A DNA stretch of 64,000 nt from Ariolimax columbianus (lineage: Eukaryota > Mollusca > Gastropoda > Stylommatophora > Arionidae): NCBI GenBank assembly GCA_036924085.1, contig JAVGWX010000007.1, positions 35,860,953 through 35,924,952 of the forward strand, read 5' to 3'. Made by a program: the position numbers and the translations under genes. How positions within the stretch are numbered: the stretch's first letter is position 1; the number at the start of each line of letters is the position of its first letter. The notes below the pieces were generated by a model that searched no databases, had not been told where the DNA came from, and was given only the letters and a program-made list of their open reading frames with translations. Below are positions 11,426-21,654 of the stretch, piece by piece.

Positions 11426-11885
11426 CATAATTTAACATAACTTAACTTAACGTCTTTATACTGGTTTAGAAGACTCTATATAGTCCGTATACAACCAGTT
11501 TCTTGGAGGGTGGTTTTTACAGATGTTCGAGTCTATCTTAATAGTCTCAAACACTAGGGCTAAGTAGACCCACAGCCAGTTAGGTGCCATCTATAGCTGC
11601 TCTTAACAATCCACCCGGGGAAAGCTACAAATAACTTGGGTAGATTTTTTTATTTGAATTCTGTCCATGCAGTGGCCGTTAAGCCTACTCATTTCGATTT
11701 TCATCTGCCAAGGGATTTTTAACGTGCTCGACGCTAAATGCAGGAGTTCAACCCACTAACCAGATATCAGAGGAATTTTTACCAAAAGATCCACGTGAAA
11801 AAAATCCTGGTCTCCACCGTAATTTGAACACGCAACCTGCGGCACCCGAGGCGGACACCTTACCTCAAGACCACTGAGTTTTAAT
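11425..11885 (-). mobile_element. SINE of family E with a LINE-like 3' tail
   Basis: The right end carries a tRNA-like head (minus strand; the plus strand reads AATTTGAACACGCAACCTGC and GACACCTTACCTCAAGACCA). The body follows, and the left end has a tail whose complement reads AAACTGGTTGTATAC, TTCTAAACCAGTATAA and GTTAAGTTAAGTTA. That tail matches the 3' end of the CR1/L2-like LINE at 46010-46070 over about 65 bp. Another long copy of the body and head is at 56720-57115. Confidence 0.7.
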
Positions 11886-11939
11886 ACCACTGACCAACAA
11901 CAAGTTTTTCATTTCAACTAACCTCTGTAGTGCCATGGC

Positions 11940-12070
11940 CATTCTTCTTCTTAATTTTGTTTTGGCAGGACCTGAATGGGGAACATAGAATAGTAACACT
12001 GTAAACCTACCAAACATGTTGTAAGAGGCCACTAAGGAGGATTGTACTTGTGGTTGGCTACCTCATCCTG
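11940..12070 (+). mobile_element. Possible SINE-family head fragment
   Basis: The text ATGTTGTAAGAGGCCACTAA resembles ATGTCGTAAGAGGTGACTAA in the head of the SINE at 24174-24531 (minus strand). Only about 70 bp can be matched by eye. Confidence 0.35.
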
Positions 12071-12299
12071 TATTGGCTACCTCATCCTGTAGAAACTCTA
12101 AGCCACAAAAACTTTAACAAATATGGGCAAGTCAATAAAGAAGACACATTCAACTTAACCATCTGTTAAAGAAACAGGTCCTCTGTCAAAAGGGCAAATG
12201 ACGCGATATAGAGAAAACACAAAGGATTTGCATTACTGACTTGCGTGTCTTCTTCTAGGAAAACTTCCAGGTTTTGTAGCTGAAAAGCTCATACAAAAT

Positions 12300-12695
12300 A
12301 CAAGCAGGGAAAGACTTTGCAACTGGCAGTAGAAATGAATAACTACAGAACTTATATTTTGGGACTGATGGAAACAAGATGAAAAGGAGTTCTGCAGTTC
12401 TCATGGCACTCTGAAGAATATGCATACCAAAGCAAAGATGTAGCCCTAATGCTATCAAAAGAAACACAAAATGCACTTATAGATTGAGAGGCAGTAGAAC
12501 AGAATACACAACTACCTATTTTAAAGAGTGCCAAAAGAAGATAAATATAAACATTATCTAATGTTATGCACCAATCATTAACAAAGACATCTCAGTGAAA
12601 GCAGAATTTTACAGCAGACTTGAGAGTATCATGAAATGCAGCACGTATAATAAGCCAAAGATCATAATTAAACCCAACTTCAGGGGAAAATGGCC
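12300..12695 (+). pseudogene. N-terminal endonuclease remnant of an RTE-like LINE
   Basis: Broken plus-strand frames give NNYRTYILGLMETRWK, LMLSKETQNALID and NVMHQSLT-like segments. These match the ILGL.ETRW and endonuclease core wording of LINE apurinic endonuclease domains. Further endonuclease text lies at 13265-13540 and linker text at 13870-14115. The stretch may be one element split by later insertions or two overlapping copies. Confidence 0.55.
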
Positions 12696-12734
12696 TGATC
12701 AACACCCTCACTACTAAAAAGAAGACAATTACTG

Positions 12735-12890
12735 TCATTTAACTAGAGAAAGGTTAGTCGTCTCTCGGACAGACTCAAGTGTCATCTTTACAACAAAATG
12801 TGGACTGGGATAGATTCCATGTGGGGAGCATACTATAACCATATAACATATCCTATAAAGTTGCACATCCACATCCTATACACTCAATCA
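12735..12890 (+). pseudogene. LINE Cys/His finger remnant, sense orientation
   Basis: Frames give QLTREK followed by SVIFTTKCGLG and CGEHTITI. This matches the REEQVIIFRLR...CPCGEHTMAVEH segment of the fragment at 63640-63975. Frameshifted. Confidence 0.45.
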
Positions 12891-13160
12891 CAATTCATTC
12901 TTCCAGTATTCCGCTACGTGGATTGCCCTGGCACTCAGCAGGTCATCCATGCTACAAATCTCTAGGAGGTTTGGGCAGATCATGAGATGGTCCTGGTCTT
13001 GTGTTACTCCACATTTGCATGTTTTATCATCCCTGTATCTCCATCTTTTCATGTTTTTCCTGCATCGTGATACATCAGTTCGAAGTCTATTTAGTGACTT
13101 CCATGTTGCGTAGGGCAGGAGATGTCCAGGCACAGGTTCCTCCCGAAACTCGATCAAGGG
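12885..13160 (-). pseudogene. C-terminal finger region of a LINE
   Basis: The minus strand encodes TWKSLNRLRTDVSRCRKNM, then KTCKCGVTQDQDHLMICP and LLEICSMDD. The W..LNR.R...G.C....... WGY ... C.CG..Q...H...CP layout is a common retroelement C-terminus. The same family occurs at 47120-48580. Confidence 0.75.
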
Positions 13161-13264
13161 GACCTATGCCAGCTGGTCTCGCATGATAAATGAAAGACAA
13201 AAGCAACAATGTCCTTTGTAAAAGAAACAAGACCTTAATCTGAGAATAAACGACAAAGAAGACG

Positions 13265-13540
13265 AATCATGGAATAAAAAGGAGAAGGAAAGACATTTTT
13301 TTAATGATTGACCTAAATGCTAAGGTTGGGAATGTTAATATCGATTTTTAGGGATCATGGGAAAACATGGAATCGGAATTGGAAATGAAAATTTAGAGTT
13401 GCTTGTGAACTTCTATAAATCAACTGGTGATAGATAGTGGCATGCTTCAACAAAACGGAATACACAAAGCAACATGGGTGTCAATGTACTGCAGAAAAGA
13501 AGATGAGACTGATCATATACATAAATGAAAAGTGCAGATT
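13265..13540 (+). pseudogene. Endonuclease C-terminal remnant of an RTE-like LINE
   Basis: Plus-strand frames give IDLNAKVGN, GIMGKHGIGIGNENLELL and HKATWVS, then DETDHI. These are the standard D.NA.VG, MG.HG.G..NENGE.L, H..TW.S and .IDH blocks of the LINE endonuclease. A frameshift lies between the first two blocks. Confidence 0.7.
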
Positions 13541-13564
13541 ATCATTACACAATGTTGATATTTT

Positions 13565-13865
13565 GAATTCCGACAATGAGTAGGTTTACTCTTTTGTGCA
13601 CCCTGAATAGGACTTCAAGTGGCAGGTTGCAGTAGCTTTCCTCACATTCCCAGCGTGCTGATGAAAGTGGACAGGGGTTCTCCAAGCGGTTGTGCTATGC
13701 TTGGCTTCATCTGCTTGTCGCTCACTGCTACGGGGATCATGTCGATTCCTTACCCCATTAGCCAGGCTGCCATAAAAACAGTTCGTTTCCAGGGAGGGCT
13801 ATGAGAAAGCCGAGGTGAGGGTCTTGGCCAGTATATTTTGCCTGACCAGCCATTAGTCTCCCTTC
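13565..13865 (+). mobile_element. Copy of unidentified interspersed family A
   Basis: About 300 bp with the family blocks ACAATGAGTAGG, TGCAGTAGCTTTCCTCACAT, TGCTTGGCTTCATCTGC and ATCATGTCGATTCCTT, ending in GACCAGCCATTAGTC. Five other copies are at 19372, 21355, 22560, 26695 (reverse) and 59380. The family is not recognised. Confidence 0.7.
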
Positions 13866-13869
13866 CTAT

Positions 13870-14115
13870 TACAAGATGTAAAAGTATGTAAAGAAGCTGA
13901 CCACCATTTTCTGATAGCAAAAATTAAAATTAAAAGATATACAACAGTATATAACCAAAGACAATAGTTTCATATAGAATTTTTCAGAACAAGGAAACAC
14001 CAGCAACAACATCAAATGGATGTCATGTGTTCAACAACTAGAAGAAATAGAGATTGCTGTAGAGCACTGACAACTGATAAATATGTGGAACGAGATTTGT
14101 GATGTTCTTTGGAAA
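13870..14115 (+). pseudogene. LINE endonuclease-to-RT linker remnant
   Basis: Plus-strand text VQDVKVCKEADHHFLIAKIK resembles the DVR..R.AD..SDHHL..A...LKL segment that follows the endonuclease domain in RTE-like LINEs. Frame breaks follow. Confidence 0.45.
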
Positions 14116-14880
14116 AGAGTACACCAATACAAAGCATGGATAATAATAGAAATAATAATAATGTTCGCGTAGGCGTCAAAGGCTGTTGCGTCGATTGACC
14201 ACTACCATGTCCAACTGCTGAGGCTATATCCATGCGTAGAATGTTGACCAAAATCTTTACAGACTCCCTAAGTGGAGCTGTGTACTCTACAGTCTTGGTA
14301 TGAACCGCGAGGAGTGTGTTAGACCAATGTTTGTGTCAGGCTTTCCGTCTCTGTCCGTGTCAAACTCCCTGTTTCCATGTGTCCCACCACCGAGGCTGTG
14401 TCCACCTGTTAGTCAGCATGACCTTCGATCTGCTGAGAATACGAGGTTGGAAGAGGTATCATGTAACCTCCGGTGAAGGGAGGGGTGGGCATGAGGAAGT
14501 CGGCTTCAGTCCGAGCAGAAATGCCCTTGAGTAGTGATAATCTGGACTGAATTCTGGTGTGTAGTTAAGAGGAACATTGAACTCTGCCTTGGACTGGTTT
14601 CCCACGGCTTGAGCCAGGCGTGAAATGCAGCGAAAAGCAGCATAACAAACAGGATAACCGATCGAAAGCACATCAAATCCACAGAATAAAGTCCCTGATA
14701 GCACCTGGTGAAGGAGTTGTGAAATATAATCCGGACAGGAACCATCAAACATAGGAAAACTCGACATAAACACAGGAGAGTCGAGAGTGCATCCAATAAG
14801 GCGTGGCCATCTTACTTTTTAATAATAGAAATGAAAGCAAATATAAAGTATCTTCTCTTTCTACCATATTTCACTGATAT
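14116..14880. other. Stretch without recognised features
   Basis: Overlapping short frames lie on the minus strand around 14459-14796 with no recognisable domain. There is a short TAA microsatellite near 14145-14160. Confidence 0.45.
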
Positions 14881-14884
14881 CTGG

Positions 14885-15715
14885 CTCTTTCTAAAAGTTC
14901 CACATTAGTGACCTTATCATACTATTTCAATCTCTCTGTTCTGTCTGGTTCTGTCCAACAGTTCCACATTAGTGACCTTATCATACTATTTCAATCTCTC
15001 TGTTCTGTCTGGTTCTGTCCAACAGTTCCACATTAGTGACCTTATCATACTATTTCAATCTCTCTGTTCTGTCTGGTTCTGTCCAACAGTTCCACATTAG
15101 TGACCTTATCATACTATTTCAATCTCTCTGTTCTGTCTGGTTCTGTCCAACAGTTCCACATTAGTGACCTTATCATACTATTTCAATCTCTCTATTCTGT
15201 CTGGTTCTGTCCAACAGTTCCACATTAGTGACCTTATCATACTATTTCAATCTCTCTGTTCTGTCTGGTTCTGTCCAACAGTTCCACATTAGTGATCCTA
15301 TCATACCATTTCAATCTCTCTATTCTGTCTGGTTCTGTCCAACAGTTCCACATTAGTGATCCTATCATACCATTTCAATCTCTCTATTCTGTCTGGTTCT
15401 GTCCAACAGTTCCACATTAGTGATCCTATCATACCATTTCAATCTCTCTATTCTGTCTGGTTCTGTCCAACAGTTCCACATTAGTGATCCTATCATACCA
15501 TTTCAATCTCTCTATTCTGTCTGGTTCTGTCCAACAGTTCCACATTAGTGATCCTATCATACCATTTCAATCTCTCTATTCTGTCTGGTTCTGTCCAACA
15601 GTTCCACATTAGTGATCCTATCATACCATTTCAATCTCTCTATTCTGTCTGGTTCTGTCCAACAGTTCCACATTAGTGATCCTATCATACCATTTCAATC
15701 TCACTATTCTGCACA
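14885..15715. repeat. 64-bp minisatellite, 13 copies, made of LINE coding sequence
   Basis: The block CACATTAGTGA occurs 13 times between 14902 and 15669 at a steady 64-bp spacing. Copies 1-6 carry GTGACCTTATCATACTATTT and copies 7-13 carry GTGATCCTATCATACCATTT, so two homogenised blocks lie side by side. On the minus strand each unit encodes ITNVELLDRTRQNREIE. This is the WYDKISNEELWERTGQ.P region of RTE-like RT remnants, one of which lies at 55380-55952. Confidence 0.92.
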
Positions 15716-15840
15716 TGCACACATTTAGTTGTTCTCCATGTTTCAGAGCCATTTCAATAGAACAAACTTCACTACATTTGAGTTGAAGATTGCTATTTTC
15801 TATTGATTTCTGTAAGCTAGTGCTTTTACCGAAATGCAAA
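15700..15840 (-). pseudogene. RTE-like LINE fragment from which the 64-bp array grew
   Basis: The minus strand reads through RIVRLKWYDRITNVELLDRT into the first unit of the array. Upstream text SIENSNLQLKCSEVC weakly resembles the IFNSNVKSVLLYGCET segment of these elements. The link to the fragment at 55761-55952 (YLGSNIDKSGGTDRDIKLRI) is by family style. Confidence 0.5.
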
Positions 15841-16112
15841 TAAAAAATTTGTAAAGCTGATGATGTATTAGAGAAGCATATACATCATCATCCTGTGTTT
15901 CTGCTATTATCTACCCATAACTTTTGTATAAGTGTTGATTCTCTCACACATTTTAGATTTTATTTATTTATATCTCTTTTTAAGGCAATATAAATGAAAC
16001 TCTCAGCTCCATATTTGCAAGTTTTCTATATTAGCCATACAATCACAATTTGCTATTCTGTTTAAATGGGACGATGCTTAGTGATTTTAAAATAATATTT
16101 TCTCATCCACAG

Positions 16113-16359
16113 TTTGAATACAGAACATGAAATGCCAATGACTGCCTCACAGCAAACCAAGCCTCAAGGCTGTTCAGTTCTACTCATGCGTGTCATCCGG
16201 GCTGCATTACCCATTCACCTGTTGTTTCTGTTGCTCTTCTTGCTGTTTTGTCTGATACCTGTTTGTGAGGAAGATGAATACCATTGTATGTTTAGCAATA
16301 GCCTACGACACTCCATTTCACCCATGTTAAGATATACAGACGGGGCCCCACCTACATGA
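16113..16359 (+). CDS. SYNE1: Nesprin, last exon (KASH domain)
   Basis: This exon encodes the C-terminal KASH domain of a nesprin, the outer-nuclear-membrane protein that binds SUN proteins across the perinuclear space and ties the nucleus to the cytoskeleton. After the splice acceptor (CTCATCCACAG at 16102-16112, one base of the split codon follows) about 80 codons run to TGA. Visible landmarks are MRVIRAALPIHLLF, matching the RV.RAALP.QLL start of KASH; a hydrophobic membrane helix up to LIPV; EDEYHC, whose Cys sits where vertebrate KASH domains carry the disulfide Cys; and SPMLRYTDGAPPT at the C-terminus, matching PMLRYTNGPPPT. The ending is APPT rather than PPPT. Upstream spectrin-repeat exons were not found in the window. 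Whether it is closer to SYNE1 or SYNE2 cannot be told from this exon. Confidence 0.93.
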
Positions 16360-16787
16360 AAGTACACACCGAAGTTATAAAAACACTCTCAAGCTATAAG
16401 AAAACTGATATATCAAATACTGCTATCTTTATTTACTGTTTATTGATGCACATTCGTTCTGTTCTGTAAGCACTGGATTTTGTATGCACTCTTATAAAAC
16501 TGAATACCAATAATGATTAAATAACAGTAAAAGGGATTAAAAACAGTTTCAAATGAGAATATAAAAACACAAGTTCAGTACCTTGACTTGTAAAGGATTT
16601 ATCTAGGATTGGTCATAAAAAGAAACAACGCCAATGCCAAAGAAACCAGTGAACTAATCTAAACATATATCAGAACAAAATGATAAAGATATGAAAATTA
16701 AAAATCAAAATAATGAAACCCTTTAGGCTCAATTGTGCACTTCAACCTTCGGGTCTTCTAGGAGTGACATATCAGTTGTCATTGGGG
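16360..16787. other. Likely nesprin 3' UTR and flank
   Basis: AT-rich sequence follows the stop codon. An ATTAAA near 16537 could serve as a polyadenylation signal, but no AATAAA is obvious. Confidence 0.35.
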
Positions 16788-16935
16788 GTTCCTGGTGTGT
16801 GTTTAAAGTGTAGCCTGATTTGTTCACTCGCCATTGGGGGATTCTGGTGTGTGTTTGAAGTGTAGCCTGATTTGTTCAGTCTTCATTTAAAGTTCCTGGT
16901 GTGTGTTTGAAGTGTAGCCTGATTCATTTACTATT
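16788..16935 (+). repeat. 52-bp tandem repeat, three copies
   Basis: The block TTCTGGTGTGTGTTTGAAGT or close variants starts at 16788, 16840 and 16892, followed each time by GTAGCCTGATT. Confidence 0.85.
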
Positions 16936-17344
16936 TAATTCATCATGTTTTCTCCCTTTGACTAGAAACAGTTTTTGTAACACACATATCCCAGCTTCGT
17001 GAACAATCTACTTAACAACATAACCAACCACTTTTGAAAGTATCTATCCCAAAGTTTCCACAGCTTCATTTTACTGCATACTAAATAACCAGACATCACT
17101 GTAGATGACTTGGTATTCAGTTTTTACTCTAAAAGCATTGTTTTATGTTCCTTTTAATTATTATTTGTTCCATCTTTGTGCTAAATATATGACCATACTT
17201 CCAGTTGTTAATTCTCAACATAACATGTGTTTTATGGGAAGGAGCACTGCTGTGTGCTGTACGTATCAGGGAGATTGTAAATAACAAGTTGGTGAATGCT
17301 GTGTGCTGCTATACATATCTTAGTTAATTAGTTAGTTGCCCATC

Positions 17345-17735
17345 ACAAGCGACTGTTCAGCCTGATCTTAGCATGACAAACTCTACCGCACATAGGGCGG
17401 GCACACATGGACAGTGTAAGTAATTTGACTGTCTTGCATTTTGTTTAATGCAGCTTATTTTTTCTGCACCTCAGTAATGATTCTCTGCTCATCGATACGA
17501 GCACCATGTGTGATGGTAGTGTACCAGGCTGAGTGGTTTGGAACAAGCAGCTTCCAGGCAGCAACATCGATGGAGAAACTATTCAAAGAAACTTTAAGAG
17601 TGTCTTTGAATCGTTTCTTCTGTCCCCTCAGCGAGCACTGTCCTGTCCTTAGCTCACTATACAACAGTTGTTTAGGGAGGCGCTCATCTGACATGCGAAC
17701 AATATGCTCTGTCCATTCTATCTGGGCCACTGTAC
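17345..17735 (-). pseudogene. LINE C-terminal region with terminal C2H2-like finger
   Basis: The minus strand encodes EWTEHIVRMSDERLPKQLLY, SELRTGQCSLRGQKKRFKDT, LKVSLNSFSID and ITHGARIDEQRIITEVQKK. Downstream, PMCGRVCHAKIRLNSRL matches the C..CGR.C.A.I.L..H tail of these elements. It is a well-known LINE C-terminal arrangement in invertebrates. The stop after NSRL and frame breaks show decay. The upstream end runs straight into the 42-bp array at 17732. Confidence 0.8.
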
Positions 17736-18020
17736 ATGTTGAAGAAATGGTGAATAGCAAGTTGGTGGCCGCTGTACATGTTGGAGAAATGGTGAATAGC
17801 AAGTTGGTGGTCGCTGTACATGTTGGAGAAATGGTGAATAGGAAGTTGGTGGCTGCTATATATATCAGGGAAATGGTGAATAGCAAGTTGGTGGCCGCTG
17901 TACATGTTGGAGAAATGGTGAATAGCAAGTTGGTGGTCGCTGTACATGTTGGAGAAATGGTGAATAGGAAGTTGGTGGCTGCTATATATATCAGGGAAAT
18001 GGTGAATAGCAAGTTGTCAC
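17732..18020. repeat. 42-bp tandem repeat with 126-bp higher-order period
   Basis: GTACATGTTGGAGAAATGGT or its ATATATATCAGG variant starts a new 42-bp unit at 17732, 17774, 17816, 17858, 17900, 17942 and 17984. The three-unit block 17774-17899 is repeated nearly unchanged from 17900. Because 42 is a multiple of three the array stays open in several frames, but it encodes only a repetitive AVHVGEMVNSKLVA-like string. Degenerate relatives lie at 17240-17320. Confidence 0.9.
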
Positions 18021-18059
18021 ATTGGCTATGCTTATCTTCATTAATACTGTGTATTATAT

Positions 18060-18900
18060 AGCTTTTAGAATTTGCATTCCTTTTTTAGTCTGCTTGTTGA
18101 AGAGAGAAAAATCATGTATTGTTCCATGTATTCAGTATATCATATAATCATTATAGTATCCAACATATCTTTCACATTTTTGTCTTCATTTATTTGAATA
18201 CCTCTGCAGTATCACAATGTGCACATGTTGCTTGGACTTGTTTTATCAATATTATGCTAATGAGGTAGATAAAGGTGTCTATCAGCTCTTATTATTAGTT
18301 TGTTATTTTCAACATCCTTCTGCTTACTGTCTACCTCATGCAAGTTGGATCTGAGATCAATGTAAGCTGCATGATAACAAGTAATAGACAGTTTTACATT
18401 GTTACAGTCAAATATCTGTGATAGTGTAGACACTAATTTGTTCTTAAATTCTGCTTCATCTGTTATGCACACAACTTCGATACTTGAAAGTTAAACAGCA
18501 ACAATTTATCTTCTGGGTAATCCAGAGATGAAATTAGATAGAGCTTCAATTTTTTACAGATGGTAATGTGTTTACTAAACTTTTTCACTCTGGAACAAAG
18601 CTGTCATAGTTGCTCTGAGAATACCATTGTGCTGGAACTCCGTGAGCGTTGTTCTAAATGTTGTCGCCAATTATTTATTATAAATTAAACTATAGATTCT
18701 TGGAATGAGATTTAAGCAGTAAATTATACTTTGACATCAGGCAGATATTTTCACCCTAGATTTGGTTGTTGATGGATGTATTTCTTGTGTTTGTATATAT
18801 TCTGTATGGTAATCCGATTTCCCAAATGTTTTTGTAATATTATGGTTAATGATTAGCCCTCTCTGCGAATGTGTGCTTCTAGAGCATTAAGTTTACTGCT
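18060..18900. other. AT-rich stretch without recognised features
   Basis: No exon or transposon signature is visible. A 71-codon minus-strand frame at 18257-18472 has no recognisable domain. Confidence 0.45.
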
Positions 18901-18952
18901 AAATATTATGGCAGGTGAGAAGAACTTGTTTGACACGGATAGTTTGTTATAA

Positions 18953-19127
18953 AATTTCTAACACTGCTGATGAAGAGTTATTGCCCCAGCCTGGTCCAAC
19001 ACACTTGTTTCAAGATGTACACGCACAAGTGCAAGTAGAATCATTAAAAGAAAAATGTAAATTAATTGTCAATAAGCTATGGAAAGTTGTGTTATCTTTT
19101 TCATTTATAACATGGAACCTGGTCTGA
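18953..19127 (+). CDS. Candidate terminal exon of an unknown gene
   Basis: A plus-strand frame reads KISNTADEELLPQPG, then THLFQDVHAQVQVESLKEKC and ends LVNK-like text, a hydrophobic tail and TGA at 19127. The composition (charged, amphipathic, not low-complexity) looks more like protein than the surrounding DNA, and AG dinucleotides that could be acceptors lie just upstream. I recognise no family. It could equally be a chance frame. Confidence 0.2.
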
Positions 19128-19371
19128 AAGAATGTAATTTTCACAATTATTTTGTGTTATTTTTCTGTTATTGTGAATATCTTTGTACTCGCAGTAAAAA
19201 TGTTCTAAATTCTATTTCTTGTGCTAAAATTGGATTTATCTGAAATTGTGTGATTTCTAAAATAGATTACCTTGATGATCTGAGGCTAAGATACTAATTT
19301 TAATAACTAAAACATAAACTGGACCTCAAAAAGTTCATATTTTCATTACACTTTTTAGTTGTTGTTTATTT

Positions 19372-19705
19372 GCGAATGCCCACAATGAGTAGGTTACTCT
19401 TTTGTGCGCCCTGAAAAGGGCGTTGAGTGGTGGGTTACAGTAGCTTTCCTCACATCCCGAGCGTGCGGATGAAGGTGGACAGGGTCCCTCCAGGCAGTTG
19501 TACTATGCTTGGCTTCATCTGCATGCCACTCACTACTATGGGGATCATGTCGATCCCTCACCTTGTTAGCCAGTCTGCCATGAAAACAGCCTGTTTCCAG
19601 GGAGGGCTACTAAGAAGCTGAGGTGAGGGTATTGGCCAATATGTTTTGCCTGACCCTGACTAACATGTCTGATCAGTATATTTTGCCTGATCAGATGTTA
19701 GTCTT
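19372..19705 (+). mobile_element. Best-preserved copy of unidentified family A
   Basis: About 330 bp. It runs from GCCCACAATGAGTAGG through GTAGCTTTCCTCACATCCCG, GCTTGGCTTCATCTGCATG, GGGGATCATGTCGATCCC and GGCCAATATGTTTTGCC to GATGTTAGTCTTCCTCC. The 3' part holds two or three short units with CTGACTAACATGT and GATCAGTATATTTTGCC. Confidence 0.75.
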
Positions 19706-19719
19706 CCTCCGAACTTTTT

Positions 19720-20680
19720 TTTTGTGTTTTCATTTAACATTAATCATTTTTCATCTATACTAATTGTATGTTGTTGTTTTTTTTATTAACGTACAAATTG
19801 TTAACTATATTTCTCTGCCCTCTTTGCGTCATTTTGATAAATAATATGTGCAAATGCAATTAAATAAATCACACATAATTTAAAATAAAAGAGGTACACT
19901 CCACTGTTTAAAAGTTTGACCAGAAAACAATTCCAGCACAGCGTGCAAAATAAAGCTGGGGTGAAAGAGTTAAAGTGTGAAGTACGGTATACAAAATATG
20001 CAAAATGTCAATACTTGTCATGTTTGAAAGATAAAGATCTGAAGTTATTATATTTTTGAAGTGAATTTTGCTTTCCAATGATAAATAAATCAAGTTTAAT
20101 AACTCAGTGCTTATACTATTTATTATTTTCATGCAGGTATATTTTATTTTTCCTAAGCAAAAATTGGTTCATATGATGTGGACAGGCTTACTGTTTTAGT
20201 TATGTTTATTCAAGTGAAAAAAATCATACATTCATCTGTCATCAACTCATTTTTCGTTGTGTCCATTATCATGATTTATATTTGTTAATTGATATTTTCA
20301 TGTACACATCTATAATGTAGTTGTGTCAGCACATCATTATTCTTGTCTTGAAAACTGGGAAGCAATTTAAAAACAGGCATAAAGTTTTAATACATGTTTG
20401 GTTCATCGAACAAATAGCTGCAACCATTACATGTCACCAATTCTTATTTTTTGACAAGTTGAGCAACCTGCTATGAGTCTTTGAATTTTCAGACTTTCTC
20501 TTCCATTGTTCTTGACCACGCATTCTTTGGTCTCCCCATAGTAGCTATCCATGTATGTTCCAATTAATTTCATATCTAATTGTACTATTAAGTTGGATTT
20601 CTTTTAATGAGTCCAATTATATATCTAATTGTTCTCCTGAATCTCCAGTTGCATTGATTGTTGTTGTAACTCTCTTCCAC
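19720..20680. other. AT-rich stretch without recognised features
   Basis: Only chance frames. Text near 20500-20560 reads on the minus strand like a degraded GRPKNAWSRT LINE end, but it is too short to call. Confidence 0.4.
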
Positions 20681-20694
20681 AAGTCTGAGTTTCT

Positions 20695-21114
20695 TATGAC
20701 TTCTGATAGGTTGTGTACGCGTTATGACTTCTGATAGGTAGTGTACACGTTATGACTTCTGATAGGTTGTGTACATGTTATTACTTCTGATAGGTTGTGT
20801 ACATGTTATGACTTCTGATAGGTAGTATACACGTTAGGACTTCTGATAGGTTGTGTACACATTATGACTTCTGATAGGTAGTGTACACGTTATGACTTCT
20901 GATAGATAGTGTACATGTTATTACTTCTGATAGGTAGTGTACACGTTATGACTTCTGATAGTTAGTGTACATGTTATGACTTCTGATAGGTAGTGTACAC
21001 GTTATGACTTCTGATAGGTTGTGTACATGTTTTGACTTCTGATAGGTTGTGTACATGTTTTGACTTCTGATAGGTTGTGTACATGTTTTGACTTCTGATA
21101 GGTATTGTACACTG
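20695..21114. repeat. 28-bp minisatellite, 15 copies
   Basis: Units of GACTTCTGATAGGTAGTGTA and variants repeat 15 times at 28-bp spacing, with alternation of GGTTGTGTACATG and GGTAGTGTACACG forms. Because 28 is not a multiple of three, the reading frame rotates from unit to unit. Confidence 0.92.
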
Positions 21115-21354
21115 AGACATCTGTTGAGTGGTCCATACTTTGGTTATGATCTTCTTCAGCACTTTTTATCGTTTTTTTTGTAAAATAGGAAGCAACTGAG
21201 GAATGAACTTCTGTTACAATGTGGTCAGAAACTGGAATGGCCGACAAATGTTTTGTTGAGAGTAAGCTGGTATAAACTTAAGAGTAATAATGCTTCCAAA
21301 TTATCAGTTATTGATAAGATTTTAAACTCTCTAAACAATAGTTGTTGGTAAATG

Positions 21355-21590
21355 CAGGCAATAAGTAAGTTTACTCTTTTGTGCATCCTGAAAAGGGTGT
21401 TAAGTTGGGGGATACATTAGCTGTCTTCACAAACTGAGCATACTGATGAAGGTAGGCCCGGCTATGCTTGACTTCATCTGCAGGACGCTCAAGTCAATCC
21501 CCTACCTCATTCAGACTGAAACAGTCTGTTTCCAGGGAGAACTGCATGAAAGGTGGCGTACGTGTGCCATTTCATAAACTTAAGTCAGAT
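21355..21590 (+). mobile_element. Degenerate copy of family A
   Basis: Contains GCAATAAGTAAGTTTACTC, CCTGAAAAGGGTGTTAAGT, CTATGCTTGACTTCATCTGC and CAGTCTGTTTCCAGGGAGA in family order, with deletions. Confidence 0.6.
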
Positions 21591-21654
21591 GTGACCTCTT
21601 GTGGGTTAATGTTGTAAGTCTGCTCTGGAAGAATTACATGTATTGAATCCAGCA

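Noticed and set aside
17441..18061. 206- and 185-codon frames on opposite strands
   Set aside because: Both arise from the 42-bp period. The only real protein signal is a minus-strand LINE C-terminus at its left end.
20695..21114. CRISPR-like array of regular repeats
   Set aside because: The units are directly adjacent with no unique spacers and the genome is eukaryotic.
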